A program made the position numbers and the translations under genes. From the NCBI GenBank assembly GCA_033297075.1, contig MU858155.1, positions 60,807 to 124,806 on the forward strand: a stretch of 64,000 bases of DNA. Reading direction: 5' to 3'. The notes under the pieces were generated by a model. The model did no database searches and had not been told where the DNA came from. It saw only the letters and a program-made list of their open reading frames with translations. Positions 19,109-31,596 of this stretch are shown one piece after another; position 1 is the first letter of the stretch; the number at the start of each line of letters is the position of its first letter. Origin of the DNA: Rhypophila decipiens (Eukaryota > Ascomycota > Sordariomycetes > Sordariales > Naviculisporaceae).

Positions 19109-20615
19109 TTTGGCGCTGTTGTTGGTGCTGCAGGTGCTGAGTCGGGGGCAGTTATAACGGTTATAAGTGGGGCGGTAAGGTGTAAGTGGTTGACGATGGT
19201 TCAAAGGTGCTTGAGAAGAATGCTTTTGATGGTTCAAGATAAATGTAGCGAGTATCGATCAGTAGCAATGTCAAAAATCGTTTGAAGAGATGGATGTTGG
19301 AAGAGTGCTTTGGGTTCTTATTGCTGCCGCGCGTTCACCTGCTGATGGTCATTCCATCGGGCATTGGAAGCTGCCCGGCGCAGTGGTTGGTTGTGGAAGC
19401 TTCATGCCTGGCATTCTCCAAATGGGGCTCCAAGCTTGGCAAGCTGCGCAGCGATCCACCACTCAGAAGTCGGCAACGTCATCGTCACCTGGTCAAGTTC
19501 AGGCCGTTGCTCACTGCCACCTCATCCGCTCTGCCATTGCACAACAGCGCACAACAATGGTATTGTCCCGGTCCAGCCGTTGTACAACCACCGCGGTCCC
19601 GCATGCCTAATTGTTCATTTCTTGGGCAATGCCTGAATGCCTAAAGCCTCACTTTTTGGAGACAAGATGGAATACGGATGAGGTCGGGGTTCGCACAACG
19701 CAGCTGATTTGGGTAATGGGTTGATATAATTGGGCCACAGAAGGAGACATGCCGTTCGTCCAGAAATATCTTGTCACGTTTGGATTGGCAGTGCTAGTTG
19801 CCCAAGGTGATGGCAGCACGTTTCATGTCTTGCCAGTTTCGGCTCTCGATGCTCCCGTTTTGGATTGGACCAGTAATTATTGTCACTTTGTTCGGGCATC
19901 ACAAGAACGAACCTGTACGGCTAGCTGAAGGCCTGAAAGCATCTGAACCTGTCATCTCTGAAGCCGGGTAGACTTCTCCTGTGCCTGGTGCACTGCAATT
20001 TGACCAACCTGTTGTAGTTGCGCTATTAAATATAAACTATTTCGTTGGTCTTAAACGCGGTAGCGCATCTATCATACTTGATGGTGCTGTACTCGTTCAG
20101 CTGTCGTACTTGTTAGACTCACCACAATGCACAAGTACACAAAGTACGCAGGAGGCACGACCCCTGAGCACCCGTCCCGGTCCATCAGAGGAGTCTCGCC
20201 GAGACCGAAAGTGATACCGGCCGAGTACTGAAGGGACAACCCAAAATCTATTCCAATAGTCGAGTCTACACGTGTATGGCCGAGTGCAAGACCCACCGTC
20301 CTGCCGAACCTTCGAGAAAGACCTGGTAGCGCCGTCAGAAACCCGCCAGCCGTCCAGGTCAAATGCTCCCTAGGTGCAAAACGCCGGCCGATGAATGTAC
20401 ATTAGGTAGAGAGTATGGAGATAAGAAGAGCAAGAAAAATGTGCGTGGACCAGGCAGTACCGTTTGGGAATGCAAACAAAGAAAACATAGAGCATATTGA
20501 GATATAATGACTCTCAGAATGCATGTGAGCGTTACGACAACAGGAAAAGATAATACATGAGACCTAAATCAGAAAGGATATAAGAAAAGAGGTAAAAACG
20601 GACCAACACCAGCTT
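19109..20615. other. Intergenic region
   Basis: A 1.5-kb stretch between two minus-strand genes. I see no coding frame with protein character on either strand and no RNA gene. Confidence 0.45.
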
Positions 20616-21945
20616 TTAGTCATCCCACTCCTCATCAAGCTGGTCAATCAGCCGATTCTCGTCGTCCCGAGTCCTTCCCCTCCCATTCGGTGAGATTTGC
20701 AGTGACCTGTAGCCCCTCCGGCTCGGCATCAACCTTGAGCACGAGGATGTCAAGATGATAAAGGTATCCTTCAGCATCAAAACAAGAGCAAATGTTAGCC
20801 ATGCACGCCAAAAACAACAATTCCAGCTTCACTCCCACTCTCGCTGTCAAACACATCACTCCCCTCGTCGTCATCATCCTCTGTCACGGCGCACTCGGAA
20901 CATAAACAAAAGGAATGACAGCAGCAGCAAAGACTAACCGAGATAAAGCTCCAAATTCCTGCCCAAAGACTGTAATTCGGCAATTGCCTCCACCCTCTCG
21001 CATGCGCCACGGTGCGCTGATAGAAAATACCACCAACGATGTACACCAAAACCGCAATGAAGAAGATGATGGCAAAGACCGAGCCCGGCCCTACACTCCC
21101 CGGCTTATGAGGTTCCGCAGTAGCGCAGGCATGCTGAGACCGGACTTCAAAGAAATACGCGCATTCGTCGGGGTCGGCGCTCACGAATGATGCCGTCGTC
21201 GATATTTCCGGGTCGTGGTCGCATAGGAACGAGATCGTGGCCGATTTTCGACGGCCCTTTTTCTTGTCCTTCTTCTCGTCGTCATCGTCGTCGTCCTTGT
21301 TGACCATGTAATCGTCGTCGTCGTAGTCGGGGTAATCGTGGTACTTGTTTTCTGCGCCCTCGTGGACGCTGCCGAGTATGTCCGGGCTGCGGCGTTTCCT
21401 CCTCTTGTCTCTCTCCTTGTCTTTTCCGCCACAGGGCGAGCCGTTTGAGTACTGGAGAACTAGTTTGCGGCCTCGGGGCTTTAGGGTGCCGGATTGTTGG
21501 CTGGGGCCCTTGATGTCAGTTTCCATAGTTCTTAACAGACTTTTAGATGCCGAGAACCTCACCCTAGCGAGTAGACCTTGCCCTTCTCCTCGTAGTAGGC
21601 ACTAATGTTCTTCCAGTCGGACTTGTCCACGCCCACCACGTCTTCTATCCCTTTAACGACGGCCCCGCAAATATTGAGCGTAAAGTTGTAGCCATAATCG
21701 TATCCTCTCGCCAGGTAATCTTCTGTCTTGACGCCTCGGCCTGGCTTCTCCCCCTCGGCTATGACAACGGCCGTGTCGGGTCGCAGATCGAAGAAGGCGC
21801 CGCTGGTGGATGTTGCGACGCAGGCCGTGGCTGTCGCTGTTGGGGTCGTCGAGAACTTGCCATCCTCGGCCACAGCCACGCTCGCCAGTACCGCGACTGC
21901 CCCCAGAAAGTTGTGTGTCGATTTTAGCTGCATTTTCTTATTCAA
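20616..21945 (-). CDS. ATG27: Autophagy-related protein 27 (Atg27), type I membrane protein
   Basis: Atg27 is a type I membrane protein cycling between the Golgi, endosomes and vacuole, needed for efficient Atg9 traffic and autophagosome formation. Exons (minus) 21945-21563, 21500-20939 and 20768-20616 sum to 1098 nt, 365 residues. A signal peptide is followed by a lumenal MRH-like domain: FDLRPDTAVV, FTLNICGAVV, KLVLQYSNGSPCG, ATISFLCDHDP and AYFFEVRSQHAC. The domain is interrupted by an unusual acidic, lysine-rich insert of about 50 residues (poly-Asp YDDDDY and DDDDDDEKK). A membrane span (FAIIFFIAVLVYIVGGIFY) and the diagnostic tail RGWRQLPNYSLWAGIWSF follow. The last exon gives the family end LIDQLDEEWDD. 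Intron 1 is 62 nt and intron 2 is 170 nt with donor GTTAGT. Confidence 0.92.
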
Positions 21946-22844
21946 TGGAATTGGGGAAACGGTTCGTTCGGCAGTTTGTTGAAACGGATCTCGGATCGCA
22001 AAAGTTATCGATGCGCTGCTCCCGGCGCGCCAAGAGATGGTTGGAAGGAAATTGTCATCAAGGAAAGGAGGGAGCGCTGTACGAGCTGAAAGTTGGTTAG
22101 CGTCCGGAAGTCAGAATTACCTTTGAGCGATCGACGGAAGAAGAAGACGTGGTTACAGTTTGGAAAAAACAGAACGTTGGTTTTTTTGGGTTCGTGATAC
22201 TCGAGTTTCCGTTTCGTTGTTCACTTTCGCAAACTGCCAACGGCCATGATGAATGTGCATGTGGCGTGGAATGCTCGCTCTGATTGGACAGACAACCGGC
22301 CTTGTTAGTCAGGGGCAGCTTTTCGGCAGGCAGGCGGCCGCAGGATGACGGCAGTGGAGGTCGGCCGCCTGTCAGTGAGCTTTGTTGGTTCCTAGAACTA
22401 GCCCCTGAGCGTCCGTCAACTTTCAAGCCTGTGACTTTAACTCCGTGGGCAACGTATTTGAGTGGTTATTTCTTCAGTCATTCTCATTTAGTAATGATTT
22501 GAACGGCTATAATGTTGCATCTGTTTATTTCCAGATTGAGCAAAACCTCATCTCATCGTCACTCAAATCATGGGGGACTTTCCAGATCACGCTTCCCCCG
22601 CCGCGGGACGCGCGGACCACTGAGACCCCGGGAACCGTGATTGACTAGCCCGAAATGTAACGAGCTAGCCCCGAGATGGTACCTCATAGCTTGGCAATTT
22701 GGTTTCCTCGATCAGAATTGTGGCACAACACCATCTGGATCTTCACCAAGATTCCCCGTTCGCGACCGTCGACCGCCATATAAGGATTCAGCCTTCGCTT
22801 GTCCTTCGTTTTCGAGCGCCAATTCACACACAGTCTCAGCAATC
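21946..22844. promoter_or_regulatory. Divergent promoter region between ATG27 and the sterol reductase
   Basis: The two genes start in opposite directions from this 0.9-kb region. A TATAAGG-like box sits at about 22778, 65 bases before the sterol reductase ATG. No other feature is recognised. Confidence 0.45.
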
Positions 22845-24471
22845 ATGGCCCAAAAAACGAAACAAGCGGCGTCATTGCCAAAACCACACAAAGTTCACTA
22901 CGAGTTTGGAGGACCGTATGTTGTTACGCTTATTTGCTTTTTTTTTCTGAATCCCATTTCGCTGGCCTCAATTTGCGCCAGCGTCGCAAAGGTGATAATG
23001 GCTAACGAACTCCTACTTCTAGTATCGGCGCCGCTGGAATCGTCTTCGGTCTCCCGATCCTCCTCAACGTCATGTACTTTGCCTGCAACGACATTACAGG
23101 GTGCCCGGCCCCTTCCCTCCTTCATCCCAAGTCGCTCGATCTCGAGGTGCTTAAACGCGAAGTTGGCTGGCCAGAGAATGGGTTGTGTGGTTTCTTCAGC
23201 TGGGATGCCATGGGCTGGACTCTGGGATACTATCTCTTTAATGCCATTCTGCACCGCGTCCTGCCCGGTACCGAGATGGAGGGCGTCGTGCTTGCGAACG
23301 GCGGTCGCCTGAAGTACAAGCTGAACTGTACGTGGTCGAATCCTCCTCTTTTCTTTTCACATGGCTGACCCATGTCGCAGCGTTCTCGTCGACCCTGTTC
23401 ACTCTCGCGATTCTTGCTGCTGGTACCTTTTCCCAAGGCGCCGAGTTCCCCGTTTGGACCTACATCTCCGACAACTACCTCCAACTTCTCACCGCCAACA
23501 TCCTGTTCGCCGCAGGTCTCGCCACGTTTGTCTATGTGCGCAGCTTCGAGGTCAAGCCCAACGACCCCAACAACAGACTCCTCGCTGCCGGCGGCCACAC
23601 AGGCAACATGATGTACGACTACTACATTGGCCGCGAACTGAACCCTCGTATCACGCTCCCCGTCCTCGGTATGATTGACATCAAGGAGTTTATGGAAATC
23701 AGGCCGGGTCTGCTGGGTTGGATCATTCTAAACTGTGCGTTCGTCGCCAAGCAGTACCGCCTATATGGCTACGTCAGCGACAGCATTTTGTTTATCACCA
23801 TCGTCCAGGCCCTCTACGCTTTCGATGGCCAATACATGGAGCCCGCGCTTCTCACCACGATGGACATCGTCCGCGACGGCTTTGGTTACATGCTGGCGTT
23901 TGGTGACCTTGTCTGGGTTCCCTTCCTGTACTCACAGCAGACGCGCTATCTCGCTGTCCACCCGCAGCACCTGGGTCCCTCGGGACTTGCCATTGTTGGT
24001 GCCGTCCTCCTGGTTGGATTCGTCATCTTCCGCCTGTCCAATCTCCAAAAGAACACCTTCCGCACCAACCCGAACGACCCCCGCAACGCCAATGTCAAGT
24101 ACATCAACACCAAGACTGGCTCGAAGCTCATGATCTCTGGCTGGTGGGGAGTGTCCAGGCATATCAACTATCTCGGCGACTGGCTGCAGAGCTTCGGTTA
24201 TAGCGTCCCCACTCTTCTCGCCGGCTACACCATCCTGTCGGCCGGAACCGGTGCTGCGGGCGCTTACAAGATGCTCGATGGCCGCGAGGTGGTTGCCGGT
24301 GAGGCCAAGGGCTGGGGCATGATCTTTACCTACTTCTATGTCCTCTATTTCGCCGTCCTGCTCGTGCATCGCGCCGGCAGAGATGATGACATGTGCTCTG
24401 CCAAGTATGGCGAGGACTGGGAGAAGTACAAGAAGATTGTCAAGTGGCAGATCATCCCATACATCTATTAG
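22845..24471 (+). CDS. ERG24: Delta(14)-sterol reductase (ergosterol pathway)
   Basis: This enzyme reduces the C14=C15 bond of the sterol intermediate left by CYP51 demethylation, using NADPH, in the ER membrane. Exons 22845-22915, 23023-23327 and 23381-24471 sum to 1467 nt, 488 residues. The protein is multi-spanning. The sterol reductase family signature is clear near the C terminus: LMISGWWGVSRHINYLGDW, followed by the terminal block DDMCSAKYGEDWEKYKKIV and IIPYIY. The central GRELNPRITLPVLGMIDIKEFMEIRPG motif is also typical. Introns of 107 and 53 nt restore an uninterrupted frame. It is most similar in pattern to ERG24 (erg-3 in Neurospora) rather than ERG4, judging from the N-terminal YEFGGPIGA segment. 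The enzyme class is certain; the paralogue assignment is very likely. Confidence 0.95.
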
Positions 24472-24846
24472 GGGAAATCTCGAGACCGTCAATGTGCATA
24501 TCGGAGTCCTTGGGGATTTTAGGATGAGGATGTCTGGTAGCATATAAATGGGCGATGCATTGGCATTTTCAGCGTTGGTTTGCCCCATTTGTCTTGATGC
24601 GTGAGTAGTATGAGGCCTGACTTGATGCCGGACAAGTACGTAAACTTCTGTAATATAGTATATATCTCTAGTAATAAATTGTAATTAAGGAGACAGGTTT
24701 TTCCTGATCACAGGACTGGTATCAACCGCCTTTAGCAACCTCCACTCCAGATATTGGGTATTTGCCCTGCGCCTGGCTCGGCACACTCGCATCCACACAA
24801 AGGCCGCCATATGTACCGTCCCGCAATGGTACATGAACAGAAATAA
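24472..24846. other. Intergenic region
   Basis: The 3' flank of the sterol reductase gene, AT-rich near 24650-24690 (a likely polyadenylation region), followed by the upstream flank of tRNA-Gly. Confidence 0.5.
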
Positions 24847-24917
24847 GCGTCAGTGGTTTAGTGGTAAAATCCATCGTTGCCATCGATGGGCCCCGCGTTC
24901 GATTCGCGGCTGACGCA
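24847..24917 (+). tRNA. tRNA-Gly (anticodon GCC)
   Basis: The acceptor GCGTCAG (24847-24853) pairs with CTGACGC (24910-24916), with discriminator A. The D arm is GTTTAGTGGTAAAAT and the anticodon loop TTGCCAT gives GCC. The T arm is CCGCG-TTCGATT-CGCGG. It is 71 nt with no intron, the common length for tRNA-Gly. Confidence 0.95.
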
Positions 24918-24918
24918 G

Positions 24919-25031
24919 TCCTGATATGAGGGTACAAGACCTCGGGGCGATCTCGAGTATCGAGAGGAATAAAAGTTGAATATCTTCTCGATATTCGAGT
25001 TCACCCAAGGTCTTGTACCCAAATATCAAGA
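24919..25031. repeat. Foldback (inverted-repeat) element next to tRNA-Gly
   Basis: Two arms of about 50 bases are inverted around a short centre. The core GGGTACAAGACCT (24930-24942) is perfectly inverted at 25008-25020. The pairing extends outward through TGATAT/ATATCA and inward through CTCGAGTATCGAGA / TCTCGATATTCGAG with mostly C/T or G/A differences. It begins two bases after the tRNA end and is followed by strongly AT-rich DNA to about 25180. Confidence 0.7.
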
Positions 25032-27249
25032 CTCTATTTTTATTATGCACTACTACTATTAGTTTCATATTTTTATTATATAAAAAAATTATGAATAGAC
25101 CTTTTTGCCTATAAATTCAACTTAACTAAGTATTACTCTAAGGACTTAGATATTATATAGAGTGCTAACGTTATATCTAACTTTTAGATGCTTTCCAAGA
25201 TAGTCAGATCTACGGTCCTGCAAAATGAATCTTCTATTCTTGATACGAGCAAATAGTCATGCCGCAAATAGACCTGGTCAAGTCATTTAGACCTCATGAC
25301 ACGGACCTATAACAACTGTCAATTAGTCATCCATCCGGCATATGCCTGTGGGTATACGTTCCGGTTCATTCTATCACCAAGCCAGTCGTTTCAAGACTTG
25401 GATGATGCGCGGTACCTGCGCAAAGAAGCAGAAAGGGATATCAAAGTCTAATTTGACCCAAGAAGTCCAGGCCCCACATTTGATATTTCCCATTCTTGGT
25501 GATGGGACATTGGGTCACGCTGTGAAATTAGTGAGATTGCCATCCTGGAGTGAGTCGATGTGTCGAGAACTCGTCACTTGCTGACAAGCTGGACACTCCA
25601 ATGGACTCCCTGTCACGGCTGTCTTGTGGAGGTTGACATCACACGAGGCGGACATCTGGGCTGGGGAGCCAGGACTTCACGGGTGACCTTGAAGAATGGA
25701 ACTTAAAGTGTAGTGCGATGGACTCTTGGATCGACTCCATGGACACTATTTCTTGCGAGATTACTTCAAGGAGGATGGATAAGCCCGTCTTCTTTCGAAA
25801 TCACTCCCATGGAGAACCATTCTTATATGGGTATCCTTATCCCGAGCATGGATAGACAAGAGCGAGGAGGAGAAGAGATTGCCAGGATGTCCCGGACAGG
25901 ATCACCCGCTCCTTTGCCGGAGGACAACCTCCGTCGATAAGTGTCGTAATGGAATTCTAATGAATCCCGATCCCCCGTCTGTTTCTGTCTCCTCTTCCGA
26001 GTCTCAGCCCATCACTCAAAAAAGTAATCCCGGACGTTGGGGCAGAGTGGAACCGATGGTGTTGAAGATGGCGGCGAGATGGGACGAATTTGCTATCTGA
26101 TTCGGAATGTTCAGCTCACCGCCAGCAATCGAACGAGGCCAGTGGAGCAGTCAGTGGAACTAGCAGTGAGACTATTCCCGGCTATATCAACACCACGTGG
26201 ACAATCCCGGTCAGAGAAGCTAATCGTCCCATCCGTGCAGGATTCGATTTCCAATTCTCCATCACATCGACATGCCGAGGTGGATAATGGATTCAGCTGC
26301 GGAGCGCAAAATTAAAGAATCAGAAACCCCAGAGCCAAGCAATGGAGCATCATCTATCGATGTCTAGACAGATTGGCCTTGCGGGGTTACGTGCGTTTTC
26401 TTGCCACCATGTTGATAACTTTGTCAACAACGGTACCGACGCCGGATATCGGCAGCTGGCCGAGGAGGATTTTGAGAAAAGGATGCAGCTAGGCACAACC
26501 GCAGCAGGAACCAGGAGCCAGGAACCAGGGCTAGACGCCGAGACTTCCGGCTCCCGAATCACGGCATTCGTCCACCGGCAAGCGGAACACTAAGAGACTC
26601 CACCACGTGGCACTCTGCTATCTCCCACGTGTTGAGGATGGGTCTGGACCGGGATATGCATGCCTCGCAATTTGGCCATCTCTCCCTCGTCATCTGCCGC
26701 TGTTCTCTTCGTATTCTTTTTCGCGGCATCAATTTTGCGGACCACAGAGGGCCAAACTATGTCCTTGACCCCTTGGTCGCTGACGGCGCATTTTGAAGTT
26801 GCTGCTAAGCATGATTGCTCCGGTCGGTGATCATGGCCAGTTAGACATTCTGTAATTCAGGGGATCAGCGCAGCTCTGTCGTCTCTTTTGGTATAATTCG
26901 TGGAGCAGCGCCCGCTCACCACCACCTCGTGGCTACTAGTGTGTCAATAAATGTCAGAATATCTCGGCACGATGCGCAGTCAGGGTTGCACTCGTCTTCC
27001 GAGGCCCCATCACGGCAGCGATACCACGAGTCGCCCAGACTCCGGGTCCGCTAGTGCTATTCCCTGTCGACCGACGCCAAGATATCGGCGGTGGGCTCGG
27101 AAAATTCCATCAATGCAAGATCCCTGCATCCAGGAGATCATGTTTGCACTATAAGAAGCACATGGCCAGATGCTGTTCGTGGTGCTCCCAGTTGGTGTTT
27201 GCCATCTCCATCCCCTTCCATCTCCGAGTCTCTTCCACCAAGGGCCAAG
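25032..27249. other. Long intergenic region with AT-rich segment
   Basis: 25032-25180 is strongly AT-rich with TpA-rich text, as expected of RIP-mutated repeat DNA. From 25200 to 27100 I find no open frame with protein character. The right end is the promoter of the FAD oxidase gene, with a TATAAG near 27152 about 100 bases before the ATG. Confidence 0.45.
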
Positions 27250-29118
27250 ATGCAGTCCTTCCTCCTGAAGGCGGCGGCCGCGGCTGCCCTCTTCCCCACA
27301 GCCTGGGCACAAAACTTGACCACCAATGGCACTACCAATGGCACGCTTTTCACAACGCTACTCGCTGCTGGCCGTCCCACTCCCAAGCTGGATTTCCGTG
27401 ATACCGCGCCTCTGGTTCCGGCCACCTACGACGGCCAAGCCTACGGCTGCAAGTGCTATCCCGGTGACTCTTGCTGGCCCACCCTCAACAAGTGGAACGC
27501 CCTCAACAACAGTGTCAGCGGCAACCTGATCCGCTACATCCCGGCAGCTGCTGCCTGCCACAACTCCTTCACTGGTCCCCTCGGAACGGTCAGCAACACC
27601 TACGATGCCGCCGCCTGCGCTGACGCCCAGGCCAACTGGCTCGACGAGGACTGGACCGTGAGCAAGCCGGCCGAGTACATCTGGAGCTATGCTACCAACT
27701 CGACCTGCACCCCCGCCGACGACCCCAACAACACCCGTGGCTGCACGCTCGGATATGTTGGCGTCTACGTCGTCATGGCCAAGAAGGAGGCCCACATCTC
27801 CAACGCCATCGACTTTGCCCGCAAGAACAACATCCGCCTGATCGTCCGCAACACCGGCCACGACTTTCTCGGTCGCAGCACCGGCTACGGCGCCCTCATC
27901 CTCAACACCCACAGCTTCCAGAGCATTGAGTTCACCAACCGCTACACCGGTCCCGGCTCGTACCGCGGGGGCGCCGTCACCATCGGCGCCGGTGTCCAAG
28001 GCCGCACCATCCTGACCGCCGCCCACAACCAGAGCCCCCCTCTCTCCGTCGTCACCGGCGAGTGCCCCACGGTCGGTGTAGCAGGCGGCTTCATCCAAGG
28101 AGGCGGCCACGGGCCCTGGACAACCCTCAAGGGCTTCTCTGTCGACAACGTCCTCGCCTTCCGCGTCATGACTGCCTCGGGCGAGATCACCGAGGTCAAC
28201 GAGTCCCAAAACGCCGACCTCTTCTGGGCTCTCAAGGGCGGTGGCCCCGCCACCTTCGCCGTGATCCTCTCCCTGACCATGAAGACCTTCCCCGACCTCC
28301 CCTCGGTCGGAGCAACGCTCTACACAAACTTCACCAACGCCTTTGACTATCCTACCTGGTTCAAGTCCCCCTCCATCTTCCACAAGTACGCCAACGATTT
28401 CGTCGACAGCGGCATGTACATATACTACGAGATGGTACCCATGCTCTTCACCGTCCGCCCCTTTGTGGCCATCAACCAGACCGTAGCCCAATTCAACGCC
28501 ACGATGGCGCCTTTCCTGGCCGAGATGAACCTCGAGGGTGTTCCCTACGAGTACATGGTCAAGTCGTACCCCACCTTTTACGACCTGTACATGGACCTCT
28601 TCGAGGCAGAAGCCGCCCACACCAACGCCCTCACCGGCGGCTGGGCCTTCTCCCACGACGACTTTGAGACCAACACGCCCGGCATCATGGGCGGCTTGCA
28701 GACAGCCATGGACAACGGCGGCTTCATGATCGGCCATTTGTTCAACTCTGGTCTTCACGTTCCATCCGGAGACAACGCCCTCCACCCCGGCTGGAGAAAC
28801 ATCACCGATTTCGTCATCTCGGCCTTTTTGGTATCCGACGATGCCACCATTGCCGAGAAGGACGCGCTCAACAGCGTGGTCAAGAACGTGGCTGATCCCG
28901 CCTTCCGCGCTGCGTCGACGAGTGGAGTGACCTATGTTAACGAGGCTGATCCTCTGCAGGATAACTGGCAGAGCCACTTTTGGGGATCTAATTATCCCCG
29001 TCTGTTAACGACTAGGGCCAAGTGGGATCCCAAGGGGATTTTCTATGCCGTTTCTACCCCTGGTACTGAGGCCTGGGAGATCAAGGACTATGGCACGAGA
29101 CTTTGCAAGAAGCTTTAG
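27250..29118 (+). CDS. Secreted FAD-linked oxidase (VAO/PCMH fold with BBE tail)
   Basis: A flavoprotein oxidase of the vanillyl-alcohol-oxidase superfamily, secreted; the natural substrate is not evident. The product is 622 residues and intronless. I chose the ATG at 27250 because it begins a signal peptide (MQSFLLKAAAAAALFPTAWA). A Cys-containing N-terminal extension (CKCYPGDSCWPTLNKWN) is typical of this fungal group. The FAD domain shows VRNTGHDFLGRSTG, whose His is the usual covalent FAD attachment point, and GECPTVGVAGGF, whose Cys suggests bicovalent FAD as in berberine-bridge-like and chito-oligosaccharide oxidases. QGGGHGPW and FWALKGGGPATFAV follow. The C-terminal BBE segment is YVNEADP ... 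WGSNYPRL, then KWDPKGIFY. Many N-glycosylation sites fit secretion. Confidence 0.92.
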   Translation: MQSFLLKAAAAAALFPTAWAQNLTTNGTTNGTLFTTLLAAGRPTPKLDFRDTAPLVPATYDGQAYGCKCYPGDSCWPTLNKWNALNNSVSGNLIRYIPAAAACHNSFTGPLGTVSNTYDAAACADAQANWLDEDWTVSKPAEYIWSYATNSTCTPADDPNNTRGCTLGYVGVYVVMAKKEAHISNAIDFARKNNIRLIVRNTGHDFLGRSTGYGALILNTHSFQSIEFTNRYTGPGSYRGGAVTIGAGVQGRTILTAAHNQSPPLSVVTGECPTVGVAGGFIQGGGHGPWTTLKGFSVDNVLAFRVMTASGEITEVNESQNADLFWALKGGGPATFAVILSLTMKTFPDLPSVGATLYTNFTNAFDYPTWFKSPSIFHKYANDFVDSGMYIYYEMVPMLFTVRPFVAINQTVAQFNATMAPFLAEMNLEGVPYEYMVKSYPTFYDLYMDLFEAEAAHTNALTGGWAFSHDDFETNTPGIMGGLQTAMDNGGFMIGHLFNSGLHVPSGDNALHPGWRNITDFVISAFLVSDDATIAEKDALNSVVKNVADPAFRAASTSGVTYVNEADPLQDNWQSHFWGSNYPRLLTTRAKWDPKGIFYAVSTPGTEAWEIKDYGTRLCKKL

Positions 29119-31596
29119 AGATGCCCATTGAGGTTTTGGAGCGGGGGAGTTGAAGATTTCACGTAGAGGATGAATGATATCATGACTGGAAATACCACTT
29201 GATTTTTGTTAGCTATATCTTGTAATTATGAGCTTGAGGCGTGCGCGTGATGGGAGAGGAGGGATGGGAGATTTTACTGGTTTTTATTTATTTAATAAAA
29301 ATGATGTCCCTAAATACCTTTTGTCTATGTGACCTTTTGGTGCAAGTGAAAAGTCTCTCATAAAGCCGCTGTTTGAAGCAGATGTTGATGATGAGGGCAT
29401 TCAGAGTAAAGTGACGCCGCTGAGGCTGGAGTTCGAAATTGCTGCTACCTGGTAATGAAGTCGATGGCCAACAAGACCCGGGAACCGGGATTGGCTGTGT
29501 GTAAAGTGTCACTAGTGATTCAGTAAAGGATTCGATACCACCGCAACATTGGTGAAGGTCAAGAAGTGAACGTTACCACGGAGCCGAAAATGACCCGATG
29601 ACATGAACTCATCTTGATGATATCCTCAGCCAAGGTTTAACCCACCACTCCTGAGCCTCGTGATTCATTATGTTGTAAAGACGGACCGACTATTGGGAGA
29701 AACAGGATGATATACGATAATGTAGTGGTACACACCTCAACACCTCAACTCTCGAGTTGTGTCCCGACTCCCGGGGCACTGGGCCAAACATCATCACCGT
29801 CCCCGCAGGGTCAGCTTCACCGGGCGAAAGGTCGATTTTTTCTGAGCGAGATGCGGGGAAGCCGTTGTTGTTACGAGATGAGATCTTGTTTTCTGGAAAT
29901 TCTCCATTTGTCGCCCATACCCGTATTATTTCCAGCTGCCTGCCAGTCACTGGCAACGACTAATTGGACTGTATGTGGTAATATTGCAGGTATTTTCAAG
30001 GTGATATACCCTCTTCAGTACTTGAAATGGAAGCCGACCTCGCACGCACGGTCACGATTAGGATCGTCGGCACTCAACGGTCGAGGCCCCTGTAATGCCG
30101 AATCTAGCCTATTGGAGCGGCTGAGTGACATGGGCTCAAAATTGTGGCTTGTGGGATTCCGATCGGCAGAAGCTCATTTCCAAACTCCATCGCGACTCTC
30201 TCGAGTTGATGGACTGGGCGGGTAGGGCAGGTACAGTGAATGCATTACCTCGAGTGGAAACTCTGCCAAATTGCTCATCACCCGTACCCTCAGAAATAAC
30301 TTCACCGAGCTGACATCCGAGTATGTATTCCAGTCTGGAAGAGAAGAAATCAAGCTTGAAATGAAGTTTGGCTCGCCGCCCTGCCACTCCCGCTGCCACC
30401 TTCCCGATTTTGGCCAGTTCCTGGGGTGATACAGGGATGGATGGCTGCATGGACGTTACCCCACATTAAAAGGTTAAACAATCCACGGCCGGGCAAGTGT
30501 CGCTCAAGTGTAGGAAATAAACAGTTCTGGATCAGAAAGAAAACAACCCGAACCGAGCTATGTTTGTGCATTTCTCGAAGCTCCTATTTTTCTCTTTATT
30601 TCCACGCTTTGGCTTGGGATGTTCTGGCTCTCACCGAGACCTTCCGGGATCCACCTCCCGGGTTCTCTCCACACGCTTGTCCTTCCGCGATCCGTGCCAA
30701 GCTATTGTGGGTCCAGGCTCGCCTGCAAGATGACCTCAGGCAATGACAGGCCTCTCTTTCCGCGAGCAACTTCATTCGTGGGTTTTTGCAGCCATTGGGA
30801 TTGGTGATCGGCCCGTCTTCTTGACGACCCTTTGTTCCACGGTTACTGACGTCGTGTTCGCTGTCGACGCGCTGCGACGCTCCTTTGTCCGCCGACCACC
30901 GCGATGCATTGCAACAATGAACGCAAAGAACTGGACCAGCGCTGCGAGCAAGATGGGGGGAAAGTTGTTGTGGACGGAGAAAAAGTGCCAGTTTACCCAG
31001 CCGATTGCCACCCGTCATCCGTTCGCGCCGCCTGCCACTTGCCACGACCACGGCTGCTCATCATCTGCCACCGAGAGCAGCTGGAGGCAAGAAGCCGGGG
31101 AAAGCTGACCCCAGACCGGCCTCGACAGGTCGAACAGGGACGAAAATGAGCTCACAGACTCGATGCGGGTCATCCCATCCCAGCATCCCGGGATCCTCGC
31201 ACCTGCCCGCTCCCCCTCTTCTTCATTCAGTTACACAGCCGATTGAAGACACGGGGCCTGGGATCTGGGAGAGTAGAAACACACAGACGGAACAAAAGAA
31301 ATGCTAAATATATATTAACTCCCCGCACCCAGTCATGCTTCCGACATTGTTTTGCTTGCATCTCGGGTGCCACCTGCTCCGTTCTGGATGACCGCACCGT
31401 GATTTCCTTCTTTGGTCCATCAACAACAATCCCTTTTGTGAACCCAAAATAACCTGCCTTCTTTCTCCCTTTGGTCAATTGTACTTTCCTTTCCCCAGAG
31501 CTCTGTTTGGGAGCTTGACTTCACCCTCAACACCTACGTCAAACCGACACAAAGATCCCGAAAGGAGGACACGGGACAACCACGTCTAAAGTGACC
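29119..31596. other. Long intergenic region upstream of the GH3 gene
   Basis: A 2.5-kb stretch without a gene I can support on either strand. It carries the 3' flank of the FAD oxidase (AT-rich at 29280-29300) and presumably an extended promoter of the beta-glucosidase, with a TATATATT at about 31308. Confidence 0.45.

Noticed and set aside
27358..28977. A 539-codon open frame on the minus strand
   Set aside because: It is antisense to the FAD oxidase gene and is a product of high GC and codon bias; its Gly/Val/Glu-rich text has no domain character.
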